DNA from: Dendrobium chrysotoxum
Lineage: Eukaryota > Streptophyta > Magnoliopsida > Asparagales > Orchidaceae
DNA length: 64,000 nt
NCBI GenBank assembly: GCA_019925795.1
Contig: CM034310.1
Span: 18,310,764-18,374,763 of the forward strand
Direction of reading: 5' to 3'
Notes under the pieces: generated by a model
What the model was told of the DNA's origin: nothing
The model's database searches: none
What the model saw: only the letters and a program-made list of their open reading frames with translations
Position numbers and translations under genes: made by a program
In this document: one piece after another, positions 33,625 to 46,239 of the stretch
How the letters are laid out: each line of letters opens with the position of its first letter
How positions within the stretch are numbered: the stretch's first letter is position 1

Positions 33625-33759
33625 CTCTTTAGCTAAAATGACCCTAAGGGTCTCTAGGATAAATAATAAAAATATATTCCTCTTTAGGTGTTTATATTAT
33701 AGGAGTCAAAAGTTATGATGCCTAATGTTAAATGTGGATAGAATATTCATGAATACACT
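32239..33759. other. AT-rich spacer with three (AT)n microsatellites
   Basis: AT runs lie at 32545-32616, 33131-33176 and 33532-33621. An 81-codon ORF (33222-33467) has no recognisable motif. A near repeat of AAAGAAAACTGAATATxACTAATT occurs at about 32320 and 32440. Confidence 0.7.
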
Positions 33760-34830
33760 TTGTGGAGGTATGCTTCTTATGACACTAGCGCAACATGCTA
33801 ATACTCGGATTTATTATATGGCATTTACAATTGTTGACTCAAAAAATAATGAGTCATCATAGTATTTTATGATCCTGGTGAGGAAAATAGATATAGTAAA
33901 AAACTTTGTGTTTGCCTTTGATAGACACAACAATATTGTCAATACTTTGTCAACCATTTTTCTAAATGAATTCTATGGTGCTTAAACTCATCATGTGATA
34001 ATGAATATCATAACAAAATTTAAGACAGTTATCATGAAGAGTCTCACTAGCCTTATAAGGCATATAAAAGAGTTGTGTTCATGAGGTACTTCAACAAAAT
34101 ATATATTAAGAACCCAACCATAGCATCTTATTTTGAGAATGAAGTTGGCATTGAGTGATGGACTTGTGTTCTTTCCCAACATCTTATAAGATTTGATAAC
34201 AACTAATATTTTTGAGAACTTCAATAATGTCATTAAGAGTGTGTTCTCCTATCTAGTGACTATATTATTAGAATAATACAAAACTATTATATTATAAGAG
34301 CAATTCAATAATACAAAACTATTTTTTTATAAATACAAAATTAAAATAAATATATATACTATTTTGGCAAATAAAATTAAAGAAACATTGTGAAACTCCT
34401 CAGTAATGCTCAAGGAATTATCGCCTACCTCTTTAGTTAATTTAAACTACATGTTGGTGGTAACCACAATAGTGATATTAATTTGTAGGAGAGGTTAGGT
34501 ATACATAGAAGGTTTGATGTTATGGCTCTCATGTGCAAATATGCATTGGTAGTCGCTCATAATTGTGGTTACGGTTATTAGACCTTATATTCAAAGTTCT
34601 ATACACAAAAGAATCGTAAGCTATTTATACTAAAAAAACATATCAAGTTAGAAAAAAGGTACCTATGATGTTCAAGATGAAAAAAAGATTGTTTTCATGT
34701 TATCCATATTATTAAAGCTTAAGAGTGACCATCCAAAAAATTAGAATGTTTGAAAGAAGAGAATGATGCAATCTAACGTAGGTATAATCAATGTGAAGTT
34801 AGAGGTCAAACTTTAGTTATTTTAAAGCCA
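33760..34830 (+). pseudogene. Mutator-like (MULE) transposase pseudogene
   Basis: The translation in shifting frames gives the MULE transposase core: YYMAFTIVDSKNNESS (33808-33859), FVFAFDRHNNIVNTL (33910-33949), a HHV segment at about 33993, LITTNIFENFNNVIKSVFS (34192-34248), and then the C-terminal SWIM-like region (DINL.ERLGIHRRFDVMALMCKYALVVAHNCGY, about 34470-34580). It is old, with many stops. The SWIM part is duplicated in copy B at 47735-48215. Nothing shows that it mobilised the MITE at 31569, since their ends were not matched. Confidence 0.75.
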
Positions 34831-35529
34831 AGTTCCCTCCATAATCATAACAACTTTTTTGCTTGAATAAATTATAATTCTTAAACTACAGACACTAAAT
34901 GATCAGCAGTGATGTAATACATTTTATTCTATGTGTTATGGCAATTAGTTGACTTGTTATATGTGAATTTGCTATGTTTTGTATTATGTGATTGCTCTTT
35001 GTTATACATGCTCTATTTGAACCTATTTAAACTCTTTTAGATCATTATTTAGCCCATGTTAGAATGAATTTAATGTGTTATATATGTTATGATCACTCTA
35101 TAAGTTTCTATGTTATGTCAAATGTTAAATCAACCTTATTCAAACATGTATTCAACTGTTTTATAAATCTTTTAAGGATGTTCATGTGAACCTTTTTTAT
35201 CATGATTGAAGTTTTTTTGCTATATGAATGATTAATATTTAAGTAGGGTTTGAATAATACTGGATCATGGATCACTTTTTTTATCGCATATGTCCTCAGT
35301 CTTTATCACGTTTTGTTCGACCCAAGTTATTTCAATCTTTATCGATTAAGTTGCTATTTGAATATTATTCAAACCAATTTGGCTCACAATGAACATAAAA
35401 ACCTAATCCACAACCAAGAGCTAGGATATTATGGTATGAACAAAACTTTTGGGTATATTTCCTCAAAAATTGAAATAGCAAGCATATTTCTCTATGTTCA
35501 AGCATTATGGGGTATATTAAGTCAAACTT

Positions 35530-35659
35530 TCGTGTGTGTGCGCGTGCGCGCGTGTGCATGTGCGCGCGCGTGCGTGTGCACGCGCATGTGCTTGTGTGTG
35601 CGTGTGTGGGTGTGTGTGTGTGTGCATGCGTGCATGTGTGCGTGTGTGTGTGTGTGTGA
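35530..35659 (+). repeat. (GT/GC)n alternating purine-pyrimidine tract
   Basis: About 130 bp of TG/CG/CA alternation, a sequence type able to adopt Z-DNA. The matching site in copy B (48962-48980) is a short (AT)n. Cys-rich ORFs across it are artefacts. Confidence 0.9.
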
Positions 35660-36057
35660 TAAGTAAAATAATTATAACATATTTGGTCATATTATTTGTT
35701 TTTCATTTATTCAAAATTAGTTTATGTTAAGCTCTAATTCGAATGAGTCAACACAAACACATAGCAAGCTCACTCAAACTTGACTCATTACACTCCTAGT
35801 GGAAGTAGGAAAGTCATTATAAAGATACTAAATCTTTAGTTTACATGGCTATTTATTGCATCACAAAAATAGTTAGAGATATATAAAACAAAATGAGAGG
35901 CATTATTTTGATATGAAAATAGTTGGAGGGAACAAATGCAGTGTACTTGATCAGCTCATACTTATATAAGAGAGAATGGAAGGTGGTGCCTATCCCCCCC
36001 TCGCCAACCTATAGATATTTTTATTTTGATTAATCATTGCTTAATTTACATGTTACC

Positions 36058-36485
36058 AGATCATTTAGGAGTGTCAAAATAGGCTTTTGGGTCAGGTTCG
36101 AGTCTAACTTAAAATTGACCTGCCTTCAATAGATCCGACCAGAACCTAACTTGATTAGAAAAATGAGTTAGAAATTTAGAACCAAACCATACCCACCCCT
36201 AACCTGAGTTAACCTGACCTAACCCACAAACACGTGAATGCAAGTGTGAGCATGAAACAAATGTGGGTGTAAGCATGGCTGAGAGTGCAGTGAGGGTGCG
36301 AGCTTAATTTCGTGGCAAAAGGGTTATTTTTGAGTTCGCAGGTTAACCCAAACCCTACCCGATATATCAATCATGTTGAAAATTTTATCTCAAACATAAT
36401 CGATTTGTTAAACGGGTCGACCCAGATCTAAAATTTTTGGGTCTGGCTTTTGGATCGTGTCATATATTTACCCCCTAAGATCATT
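36058..36485. mobile_element. hAT-type MITE in copy A, 8-bp target duplication
   Basis: The element 36066-36477 starts TAGGAGTGTCAAAA and ends with a TACCCCCTA remnant of the inverse. It is flanked by AGATCATT on both sides (36058-36065, 36478-36485). The interior has GGTCAGG/GGGTCTGG-type inverted subterminal sequence. The same insertion sits at the matching site of copy B. Confidence 0.7.
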
Positions 36486-36810
36486 ATGGCAAGTAGATTA
36501 TTTTTAATTCATAACCTAAAAATCCATTTAATGAGACAAGAATATGAAGGAAATATCCAAACTAAAAAACTTTAAAAACTAAATTTAGGACTATATTGGC
36601 TTTAATTTTAAAAAGCTTATGGTTAAATTGAGTCTTGATGTGATGAATCAAATGACATAAAAGTGATCCCATTTAAATCCAAATGAGCCCAAGTCAAGCA
36701 CATGAAGTATAGTAAAAAAACTTCAAAATATTAATTAGAAACCCGAATGATCTCAAAATCTTACTGCATATAATCAAATTGAATATCTCAATGAGACAAA
36801 TCAAAAGACC

Positions 36811-37042
36811 CCAATTATAATAGCCCAAACTCTTAACTATTGAGATATTGTCCTCTTTGACTTAAGGGCCTCACGATTTTGTCCTATTGGTGTAACTTTC
36901 TAGGAGGTCACCCATCCCAGAGTTTCTCCTAGATGAGAACGCTTAACTACGAAGTTTCTTAATGAAATTTTAATCATTACATCAAAAGGTGCTTCAATGT
37001 TTAAGAGTTTAGTTTCTTTTACTTAAGGGATTTCACACCAAT
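36811..37042 (-). mobile_element. Solo LTR with 5S-rRNA-like core (Cassandra/TRIM-like), 5-bp target duplication
   Basis: The 222-bp insert 36816-37037 is flanked by CCAAT (36811-36815 and 37038-37042). It is absent from copy B, where the sequence reads CCCAATATTGC without a break. On the minus strand it begins TGTGAAATCCC and ends GGGCTATTATA (TA for the usual CA). It contains TAGTTAAGCG (about 36941-36950) and, 22 bp later, GGGATGGGTGACC (about 36906-36918), corresponding in order and spacing to the box A and box C regions of plant 5S rRNA. Cassandra TRIM elements carry 5S-derived LTRs, so I place it there or close to it. It is not a functional 5S gene. Confidence 0.7.
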
Positions 37043-37365
37043 ATTGCTTAATTTCAACATCATTGAGCCTTTGAAATGAGAAAAGAATGGTATATGGTCA
37101 AGGTAATCATTTTGTGTTATTTGATGGAGTATTTTAAGATTTTGGATAGATTTATTAAAATGTAACTCTAACAAAATTATAAATATACCCCTTTTCTCTA
37201 CCCAAAAAAAATGGTGAGCTCAATAGGAGAAAATGAGAGCTCAAAAGTTTGAAGATTTCTAAAGCCATAGAGAACCACTACTCTCAGATCACCACCACTT
37301 GACCAATGTCACCAAACTATAATCTTCTGATAGCCATCACAAACCTATGGTCTCCCAACCATTAC

Positions 37366-39348
37366 TGTGTCATGCCCAAAATCTATTTGGAAGATTTTTT
37401 TTCTTTTATCTTTTAATAATGATAACAATCATAGCTATCTATTTTATTTTATTAATAGTATAAATATTAGTAAAAATGAATATATTTATCAAAATATCAA
37501 TATAAGTCTATATTCATACTCCAAAAATTATATACAATACCTAGGAGTCATACAAATATAACACCCCTCTTTCCACTCCTAAGTACAAAAGAATATCTAA
37601 AGACAAAAAGAATTTATAGTACAACTTGGGGAATCCTATAACTGGCCAGTCTCATGCTCCTGATCCTCTTCCTGACCTGAAATCATTTAAACCATATTAA
37701 CGAGGTAAAAAGTCCAGCACATCACAAAATCCTACAACAGAACTAAAAGCATGGTAAAGAAGTAATATGCATATCATCAATCAATTCATGATATTAGAAG
37801 TCAATATGATCATGAATCAGTGCAAAAGTAGTAAACATTAAACAGTAGCACTAAAATTTGTAAGGAAATGAAATGGTACAAAAATAATGAAATCTATAAA
37901 CTAGTAAACTAATAAAATAGTGTTGATGTCAAATCAATAAAATAGTTATCGTAGCAGTACTATCAAATTAATAAAAAATTCATATAAATTTGTAAAACTA
38001 AAATATCTATAAAGACTATCAGAATCATTTCACTGGAGTAAAATTATATAAGAGTATGCACATGATATTCAACTATATCAGCATCAATAAATATCTTATA
38101 TCATAGGCTCAATAAAGGAATCGCGTGCTCAGTAACAGTAATCAGTAACCAGTGAATCAATAATAGTAACAGTGACAGTGAATCAATAATATTATTAGTA
38201 TTCATAAAATTGGAGGCAGTAGTAGTAAAATAATATATTAATAGTAACAGTAATAATTAGAACAATAAAATAATATAGTGGTAGAAATAAAGTCATAGTA
38301 AATCAGTGCAATAACATATATTCTAGTAATCACACAAAATAAGAAAGGAATTCAAGCTTATATGGTGTTTTTTTAATAGTTAGTAAGCCAGTAATCAATA
38401 ATCGTTAGCTCAATAAATAGAGTTGTTACTCTTTGCCCGTTGGCACAGTAATAACTCCTTATAACTCCTAATCAGTAAATTATGTGAATCAAATGATGAT
38501 AAAACCTAATCATAGTATTTAAAAGGAAACTCATCGGCCCACCATTCTATACAGATCAGTCAATCTTCAACTAATGTCTATAAAAATTAGCCTTTACTTG
38601 TCCTCACATATACTGTTATCATAGTTTATAATAGTAATAGCAACTAGCAATTACCCAATCACATGCTCATATTCATTAGTAATGATTGTATGGCAAGTAT
38701 CCTTGTATAAAAATATCAAAATTGTTATTCTATATAAATCATACAAAATACAATAACTTTCATTTTACTCAATGAAATTAAGAAATTAAATAGTTAAAAT
38801 ATTCAAAATAATTAATAATATAACATATGAAAAGTTATGTGCTAGAAGTTCCCTAAATCTATAGAAAATATAATAAAATCAATTTGGAAGAAAACTAATG
38901 GTCAGAATTAAAATATTTGAAAAAATGAATAGGATAAAAGTTACATACCACAATCTAAAAATTTTACAAAAGCGACAAAATGAATCGATGGCTAAATTTG
39001 AATTTTCTCTTCCTCTCTCCTCTTTCTCTCTTGCTTTTTTCTTCTTATGTTTCCTTCTCAGGCAAGCTGGCATGAAGGAGGGTAAGTGGAGGAAAAATTA
39101 AATGTGTGTGTGTGTATGTGTGTATTTTAGTGTGTACAACTGCAATATTGCTGCGCCACGGAATCCATAATTATTATAGAATAGAGCCTTCAATGTCATG
39201 GTGAAAACTTCTAGCATTGCCGCACTTACAGGCCCAATATCGGAGTGCTCTAGATCAAATAGAAATTTAAAATTTTTATTTTTAAATTTATTTTCAAATA
39301 TCAGGTTGTTATATATTACCCCACTATGGTGTCACAACCCTACCCGAC
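37366..39348. repeat. ~2-kb AT-rich repeat shared by copies A, B and C
   Basis: The ends read TGTCATGCCC and GGTGTCACA on the + strand (TG...CA), so it may be an LTR, but no target duplication fits. The matching parts are about 50529-52448 (copy B) and 46240-47734 (copy C, incomplete). All copies hold recurring phrases such as ATCATTTAAAC and a GTTACTCTTTGCC motif. No protein is encoded. Near 39000 a CT-rich run TTCTCTTCCTCTCTCC occurs in A and B. Confidence 0.5.
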
Positions 39349-42300
39349 ATTACCCCCTATAAGCCTCATTTTTGTGTGAGGTTAAAAATATCAAATCAAA
39401 TTCAATCCCAAATATATCTAAATAAGAAATCTAATTTAGAAACTTAAATCTAAAATCAAATGCTTAAATCCAAATCCAAAACCCCATAGGACAAAACCAA
39501 TTTTTGGGAAAAATATAAATGATTCAAAACCCTATCACAAGACCTTGGATTTATGATCCGTTATTTGCATATTGATTAGGCATGTCCATAGGGTCAACCA
39601 TAACAATTTGGAAGCATTTCAAGCGTCCTAACCCTCAAAACTAAATTAATTTTTAAAGGCTAAAAAACCTTCAAATATCTATAACCTATGACACTGGACC
39701 ATGCATCTTGTGGAAATTTATCTTAGAAGCCCTCCTAAAACCTTTGAACATGTCCATGAGCAATTTCATATTGGTTTAAACTTCCTTGGACCCTTGGTAG
39801 ACATAGTTGAACACAAAACCCTAAAACCATGAATCCTCCTAAAACATAATTTTTTTAAACTTCAACATAGCTTAGTCAAACCAAGCCACAAAACCTCCTC
39901 CAACACATTGTATATGTGAAATAGAGTGGATTAAACCAAACCCCAAGCCTTAGTCAACCTCAGCTGACCAAGTCAACCTAGGTTGACCAAAGGGTCCCCT
40001 AAACCCTTAAATATGCATATTGAACCAAATGGCCTCCCAATTACATGGGACCACCTCTAACAAGTCCAGAACATCATTCGAAATGAGTTAGACCCAACCT
40101 TAACCCTTGGTCAAACCTTCTTGACCAAGATAACCCTAGGTTGACAAAAACACACATATGGGTTTAAAAGATTTAAAACTCATGATTTTGTCTAAATCAT
40201 TGAACTAAACTCATGAGGACCATCCATGGGGTCACCTTGAGTCTCCTAAGAAGAATGCAAACCCTTGAGCCTTCCTAGTTTAGCCAATTGGGTTAAATAA
40301 ATTGCACCAAAAGGGGGTTTGTTGGACCAAAACTCTACCCTTATTAAATTAAATTATATAAACTACTATAGTAGGTGTCACATGACCTTATCTACATAAC
40401 CCAGTAAGCCCAACCCATGGTTTAACCTACGTCAACCAATTGGGTTGAACCAAACCCTCCAAAGCAAAAATTTAAGGATGCAAAGCTAATATAGCTCACA
40501 TTGGCTATTATAATAATTTTAAATAGGTTCTAAAAGTTCCTTTTCACCTACCCCAAGCATCTCATTGATCCAATTTTACTACATGTGAACAAAACTCCAA
40601 AAATCCCTCTTTCCACATCACATTTCCTTGCATTATCCTTCACCTACCCAAAATGGCTATCCCCTAGCAACCCTTGCCATGTGGAAAACATCAGGGGAAG
40701 CTTCCAAACAAATCTTAGCCCTTAGTGAAGGCCTAGTGGAATGAATTAAGGAGAAAAGTCCAAAAAGAGGGGAGAAGCATGATTTACTCAAAACACTCAA
40801 TAAACAATCTCCCAAGCCCTCTTTCCTCTTCCTCTGAACTCCAAATAACTCCCCAAGCTCCCCTATAGCCTTTTTCAGCCTTCCATAGCTCAAAAAAATC
40901 TCCATTTGATAGGAGGAAGAGAATAGAGAGAGAAAGTGATAATTCTCAAATAACCTTCAATCCACTGGTCTTCAAGTCTTAGAGTCTTCAAGAAAGTTGT
41001 AGAGGACTTCTCCAGGAGTCCATAAAGCCAAAGATCAAAGGATTTCACCATTTAGATAAAGGTATTTTTCTAAAATATGCCTAAAAATCTAAATGTGATT
41101 TTTGAAAAGTGCTTTGCAAAGCAAACAAACACTTCCCACTATTCATTTGTGTGTGGGAAAGTTGTGTTTCAAATTTTATTGAATTTGGATGAGTATTTAA
41201 GAAGTTATGAGCATTTAAAGTCTTAGTTTAAAATTACACACGTGGATAAGTGGCTACCATAGCTTGACACATGGATGAAGGCTACCAAGTAATGATTGCG
41301 TCGCCGCATAATCATTGCCAATCATTGGCGCGATGGCTAAATTTGTATTAAATGCATTAGATAATTCCAAAAAATACTCATAACTTCAAAAATTTATCAT
41401 AAATACAATTCTTACCCAAATTAAGTGTTCTTGGGCTTCTTGGAATCATCTTGAGCCCAATTTAATTTTAAAATTAATTTCAAATGATTTGGACCTATGG
41501 ATTATATATAATTTGTGTTTGACTGAAAACTAATTTTTTATAATTACTCATTATCCAGTGGTCGAATTGAGCTCAAATTTGGACATGGTATATTAGGGTG
41601 TGTGTCTTACATACCCTAATTTCCTTGGTCCTTAGTAAATAATAGATTTTTGTGAATTAAAATTTTAAAGTTTTAAGTCATATTTTGACCCAAGACTTTT
41701 GAAATTCATAACTCTCTATCTATACATAGTCAGGAATTATTTTTTCTGTGGAATGTTTATGTATATGCAAGGGTTATAATGCCTTTAATTTCACTTAAAT
41801 CTAATTAGTAGATTTCCCAAATTAAATCATCAAAGGTATAGTTGCGTTTACCTATGATGATTGATTGTGACACATAGGAATCTTTGACGAGCCCAAATTC
41901 GGTGGGTTTGAAGTATATGTTTAAATTAACTTATGTTTTAAACTTCACTATATTTGGAGTTTATTTGGTATGTCAATTAGTCAACCCAAGATTAACACAC
42001 ATAATTGACCCAAAAATTTTAAAAATTCATAATACATCCAAATTAAATTTTAAAAAATATAAATTAAGTGTCAAATTGCTCAAAAGTAAATGCTTGAAAA
42101 ATAAAAATGAAAAGCCCCTTAAAATTCATTCAAAATAAAAAGTAATTTAAAAACATAGGAAAAATCATTACTTAATTAAATTAAATAATTTAAAAATATT
42201 TAAAATTACAAATTGACCCTAAACACTTTTAATCATCCCTCGGAATCATTCTTGATATATGGGGAAGATTTTAAGAAGTTTGGAGCTAATTTGGAGCCAA

Positions 42301-42783
42301 AATAAATTCCTAATCACCTTAATTAATTTAATACATCAAAATGACTAAAATTACAAAAATAATAACTAATGGTGAAAACTCCAAATTACACAAACTCAAA
42401 GGTTTTGGACTTATCTCTGGCTCTAGTATTTATGAAAAATATAAAATCTCCTGAATTCAACATAAATTAGAAAGTCAACATTTATTTAAATTTAATTCAG
42501 TAAAATGTGCTAAACTTGTAAAAATCATATTTAATTGCATAAAAATCCAAATGACACAAACATAAAGGTATTGGACTCATCTATAGGTCTACTATTTATG
42601 AAAAATATAAAATCCCCAAAAACTGAAGTAAATTAAAAAATTAAAATTTTGTTAAACCCTCTTTGATAAATAATTAAAAGTTTCATAAATTCAATAAAAT
42701 ATGGAAAATTCATAATTTATAATGTCAATGTATTTAATTAGATGGACAATATTCACACTTCATACTCCATCAACTAAGTTTTT
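39349..42783. repeat. 3' part of copy A, TTGACC-rich noncoding repeat
   Basis: It starts near TGTCACAACCCTACCCG, and matching sequence is at about 52438-55671 in copy B. Many short GTTGACC/GGTCAAC words lie between 39900 and 40450. No ORF is convincing; the 82-codon minus ORF at 40657-40905 is not kept in copy B. It could be part of a non-autonomous LTR element, but no polypurine tract or primer site was found. Confidence 0.5.
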
Positions 42784-45700
42784 AGGCTATACTATCTTGA
42801 GTTGTGTTGTACATGTTCTAAGGAGGCATTGGTCCTCATGCCCATTATGATAATGTCATGAATGAATTGACAGAACATAAGTATTAAATTATAAATATTT
42901 TAAATTAGTAATCTATAAACTAAATTAATTAAAATTCACCAACCAAAAATCAAAATTAAAATAAATAGGTAGTTGCTGGGAAATCTGGGCTTATAAGACT
43001 ATTAACTTAGCCCCAAGGAGGGTACATAGCTCTGGTTTAAAAAAAGGTAATTACTAGTCAATTTAATAACTATTGAATTCAGTAATAAAATACGTAGACA
43101 TTTGAGGCTTCCATACACCTTGCTCGACTCCTTTCAAGAAGGCAACTATGTACTAGATTGAAAGCTCTAAATGGCTAATCAAAATACCTTAAACAATTAA
43201 TATACAATCAACTTCAACAATTGAAATCTATCCTAAAATAAAACTCAAACTATCAAAAAAATTAAAAATTAAACTAAAACTATGATTTCCTTAGCTTTAA
43301 CAAACTAGATTCAACACTTAGAAAATTTCAAACAATAATAAATCCAAGGATATACCCAAGCCACACAACCTTATACATCCATTGTATATTGCTTGCTATG
43401 ATAGCCAATACTAATTCTAGGCTAGGTCATTATTCCTTTTACCTATGTTTTTCTCTATGACATGGATTGATGTGGATTTATATGTGTATGGATGCTGGTT
43501 CTTAAGGTTTGATGTGAAGAATTTTTTTATGCTTATACTATGATGTCCACAACATATTATTTATGATATGATATGTGATGGGCTCTTAGATTTCCCTAGA
43601 TTATGAGCAAACTGGACATTTACCACTAATCAAATTTTTTTATGGGTGGCAATGCTTATATAAGGATATAAAAATGGGGCTAAATTAATCATGATTTAAA
43701 GCTAATCAAATTTTCTACATCTACTTTTGCTACTTAGCCCCCTAATTATTAAAAGCATGGCCAAGATGCAGTTTGCTAAAATATTGAGCAAATGATTATG
43801 TGATGTGACTTGAGTACATAATTTATATATATATTTCTTCACTAATATGGAGGGAGTTAGAGTCCCTTTAATTTTTTAATTATGTAATTCAGAGAAAGTA
43901 GGGAGTTGGGAAAGTTTGAAATAAGGCATTTACCTAAATTATTAGGAATCTAAAGAGAAAAAAACATCCTTAATTTAAGAGTTCTTTATATTTAGATATG
44001 TAATTGGGTGAACATACAAGAAAGAAGGTAGGAAAGGAAGATCGTCTAGGAAGAACCTAAAGAAAAGAACCAAGTTGAAGAAAAATTAAATTATCTTATT
44101 TCAATATACTTATATCATTTTATAGGTGTAGAATCCATATGATTATTGGTGGGGCCTGGCCACCTTTACTTTTAGTAGACCCTAGGTTGTATATTAAGTG
44201 GCACTTACCACATGGACTTTTTATATTTATACTCTTTAAACATATGTGTTTACATTATTTGTACAATAGAAATTTCATGTTTTCCATAGGTTTCTTTCTT
44301 GCATGTGCTGTGCTTGGAATTTTGCTAGGATCTTAGGAATAAAAATTCTTCTACTCATAATTTAAAAATAAAATTTTGAGAATAAATAATATAGAAAGAT
44401 AATCATCCTAAGAAAGTAAATCAAAGACTTTTCAGGGTCACACACATATTTCCATATTTCTATACTTATTTTAAACACTTCCCCTCGCGAGGATAGAGTT
44501 TAGGTAATTCAACCTATCAGGATGAGGTCCTGAATCTGGGAAGCCTAGTCTTCTAAAGAATTATTTTTAAACCTTTTTTTTTAAAAAACCTTCAATCATT
44601 CATGATTTATGATTCTTTAACTAACATGTATTGCATTAGAAATAAAATAAAATGAAAATTTTACCTGCATCAGTTCTAGAAACATACTAGTATTCATAAG
44701 TACAAGGCCAATTAGGATTTCCTTTAGATGTCGAACCTAAATTCTACAACTTAAACAATAGACTTCTCATCTTTCATAAGACCAGACAACATGGCTTTGA
44801 GATGATTAAGTGGCTTAGTTGGCTTTCCACTCCAAAAAAATGTAAGTCCAAAAATTTATACACTACACTTAGAATAGGTATGGGTTACTACTATGTTGTG
44901 CCCAACTCAGATTTAGGTTCTATGGAAGACCTTAAATCATAAGTCCTCACCCTTCAAAAATATAATCCCAAAATTTTAATAAAATGCTAACTTGAACATA
45001 AAATTCTCTCTCTAAAGTACTAAAGCCCAAGATACGATATATTGGGGCTTCTGGGAGGTCCCAAAATCTTAAAGTGCTCCCTACTCTTTATCTTTTAGCT
45101 TCAAGAAAGAAATGTTCCAAATTGATACAATCCCCTTTGAAACTCCTCACCTCTTATCCTTGTCTAAATTGTTAAAATCTAAGAAACTACTTTAATGAAG
45201 AGTATTTTTAGGAGAATTAATTCTCTTAGGATGTGATTAACCATAATAGCTTGCCTTTATGGGTAACCATTAACTCAAGATTAAAACAAACCCTAACTTG
45301 TTTTTATAAGATAGGGGAAAAATATCTTGGAACGTATATAATTTTAGAAAACTATTTTGTATTGAAATTACTTTGTAGAATATCATTTTAACCTTCCAAG
45401 GTGATATGATATGATCATTATTATATTTTATAAAAGAAATGAAATTTTTCAACCCACATTTTCATCTTTAAATACTATGTTGGAATGGCATTTTTTGTCT
45501 TTTGAGGTAGTTTGTTATTCCTCTATTCATATTTGATTTTGGAAGTGAATAATTTTAAAACCCTATTTTTGTATTAAAATCCATTATAGAATAATTTGTC
45601 TATCTCTCGAGATAATATTTTATTCTTAATGTTATATTTGATTACAAGAATAGGAATATCCTGAATCTGCATAAATTTTGAACTAAAATTTTATTTTCCC

Positions 45701-46150
45701 ACTCGTCGTACAAAATAGGTCATATCTACTCAAACTTTAACATGTCAAATTTTTTAAGATCTATTTGGAGAGATTTCAATTTGTCTTATTATTTATATCT
45801 ACAAAGCCACTAACTAATTTCAGATAAATATAAAAAATGCTCATTATCAAATATTATTTTCATTTATCTCAAAAATGTATGCTTCAAAATAATCATTTGC
45901 AAATAGTACATGGCACATAATAATACAATACATAACAAAAAATCTATGACTGCCAAAATCTTTAACAAAACATATCTATAGATAGATCAAAACTTGTAAC
46001 CTTTCTCTCTACTTAATTTACCCTTATTGTAATTTCCTAATATTAAATTTGGAAAAATTATTCAATTTATCTTTTAAAATCTACACCAGAGCTATCTATT
46101 TTGCTTTTAACAAATAATATCAGCTAAAACAAAACTAGTAATCAAAACAT
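42784..46150. other. AT-rich noncoding region between copies A and C
   Basis: I find no coding motif, LTR pair or terminal repeat. Short ORFs of 60-65 codons (44139-44336, 45270-45452) have no recognisable domain. Confidence 0.5.

Positions 46151-46151
<1 letters not shown>

Positions 46152-46216
<65 letters not shown>
46152..46216. repeat. (AT)n microsatellite
   Basis: About 65 bp of alternating AT just before copy C. Confidence 0.95.
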
Positions 46217-46219
<3 letters not shown>

Positions 46220-46239
46220 TTTTCCTAAAAATCATGTTC

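Larger units (their letters stand above)
34310..42783. repeat. Copy A of an ~8-kb composite noncoding repeat
   Basis: From the middle of the MULE pseudogene to the sequence CTTCATACTCCATCAACTAAGTTT, this segment is collinear with copy B (47735-55671), at an identity I judge by eye as roughly 80-85 percent. Its order is: MULE C-terminus, ~1.2 kb spacer, hAT MITE, ~0.3 kb, a solo LTR present only here, a roughly 2-kb AT-rich repeat (also seen in copy C), and a ~3.4-kb part starting near 39350 with TGTCACAACCC, rich in TTGACC motifs. No coding function is visible. Confidence 0.8.

Noticed and set aside
35250..35730. Cys/Arg/Val-rich ORFs
   Set aside because: The Cys-rich part is a GT/GC dinucleotide tract. 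The rest has no motif and is not open in copy B.
36885..36960. Functional 5S rRNA gene
   Set aside because: Only box A-like and box C-like parts are kept, and the segment lies within a solo LTR with a target duplication.
40657..40905. 82-codon minus-strand ORF
   Set aside because: It is not kept in copy B and has no motif.
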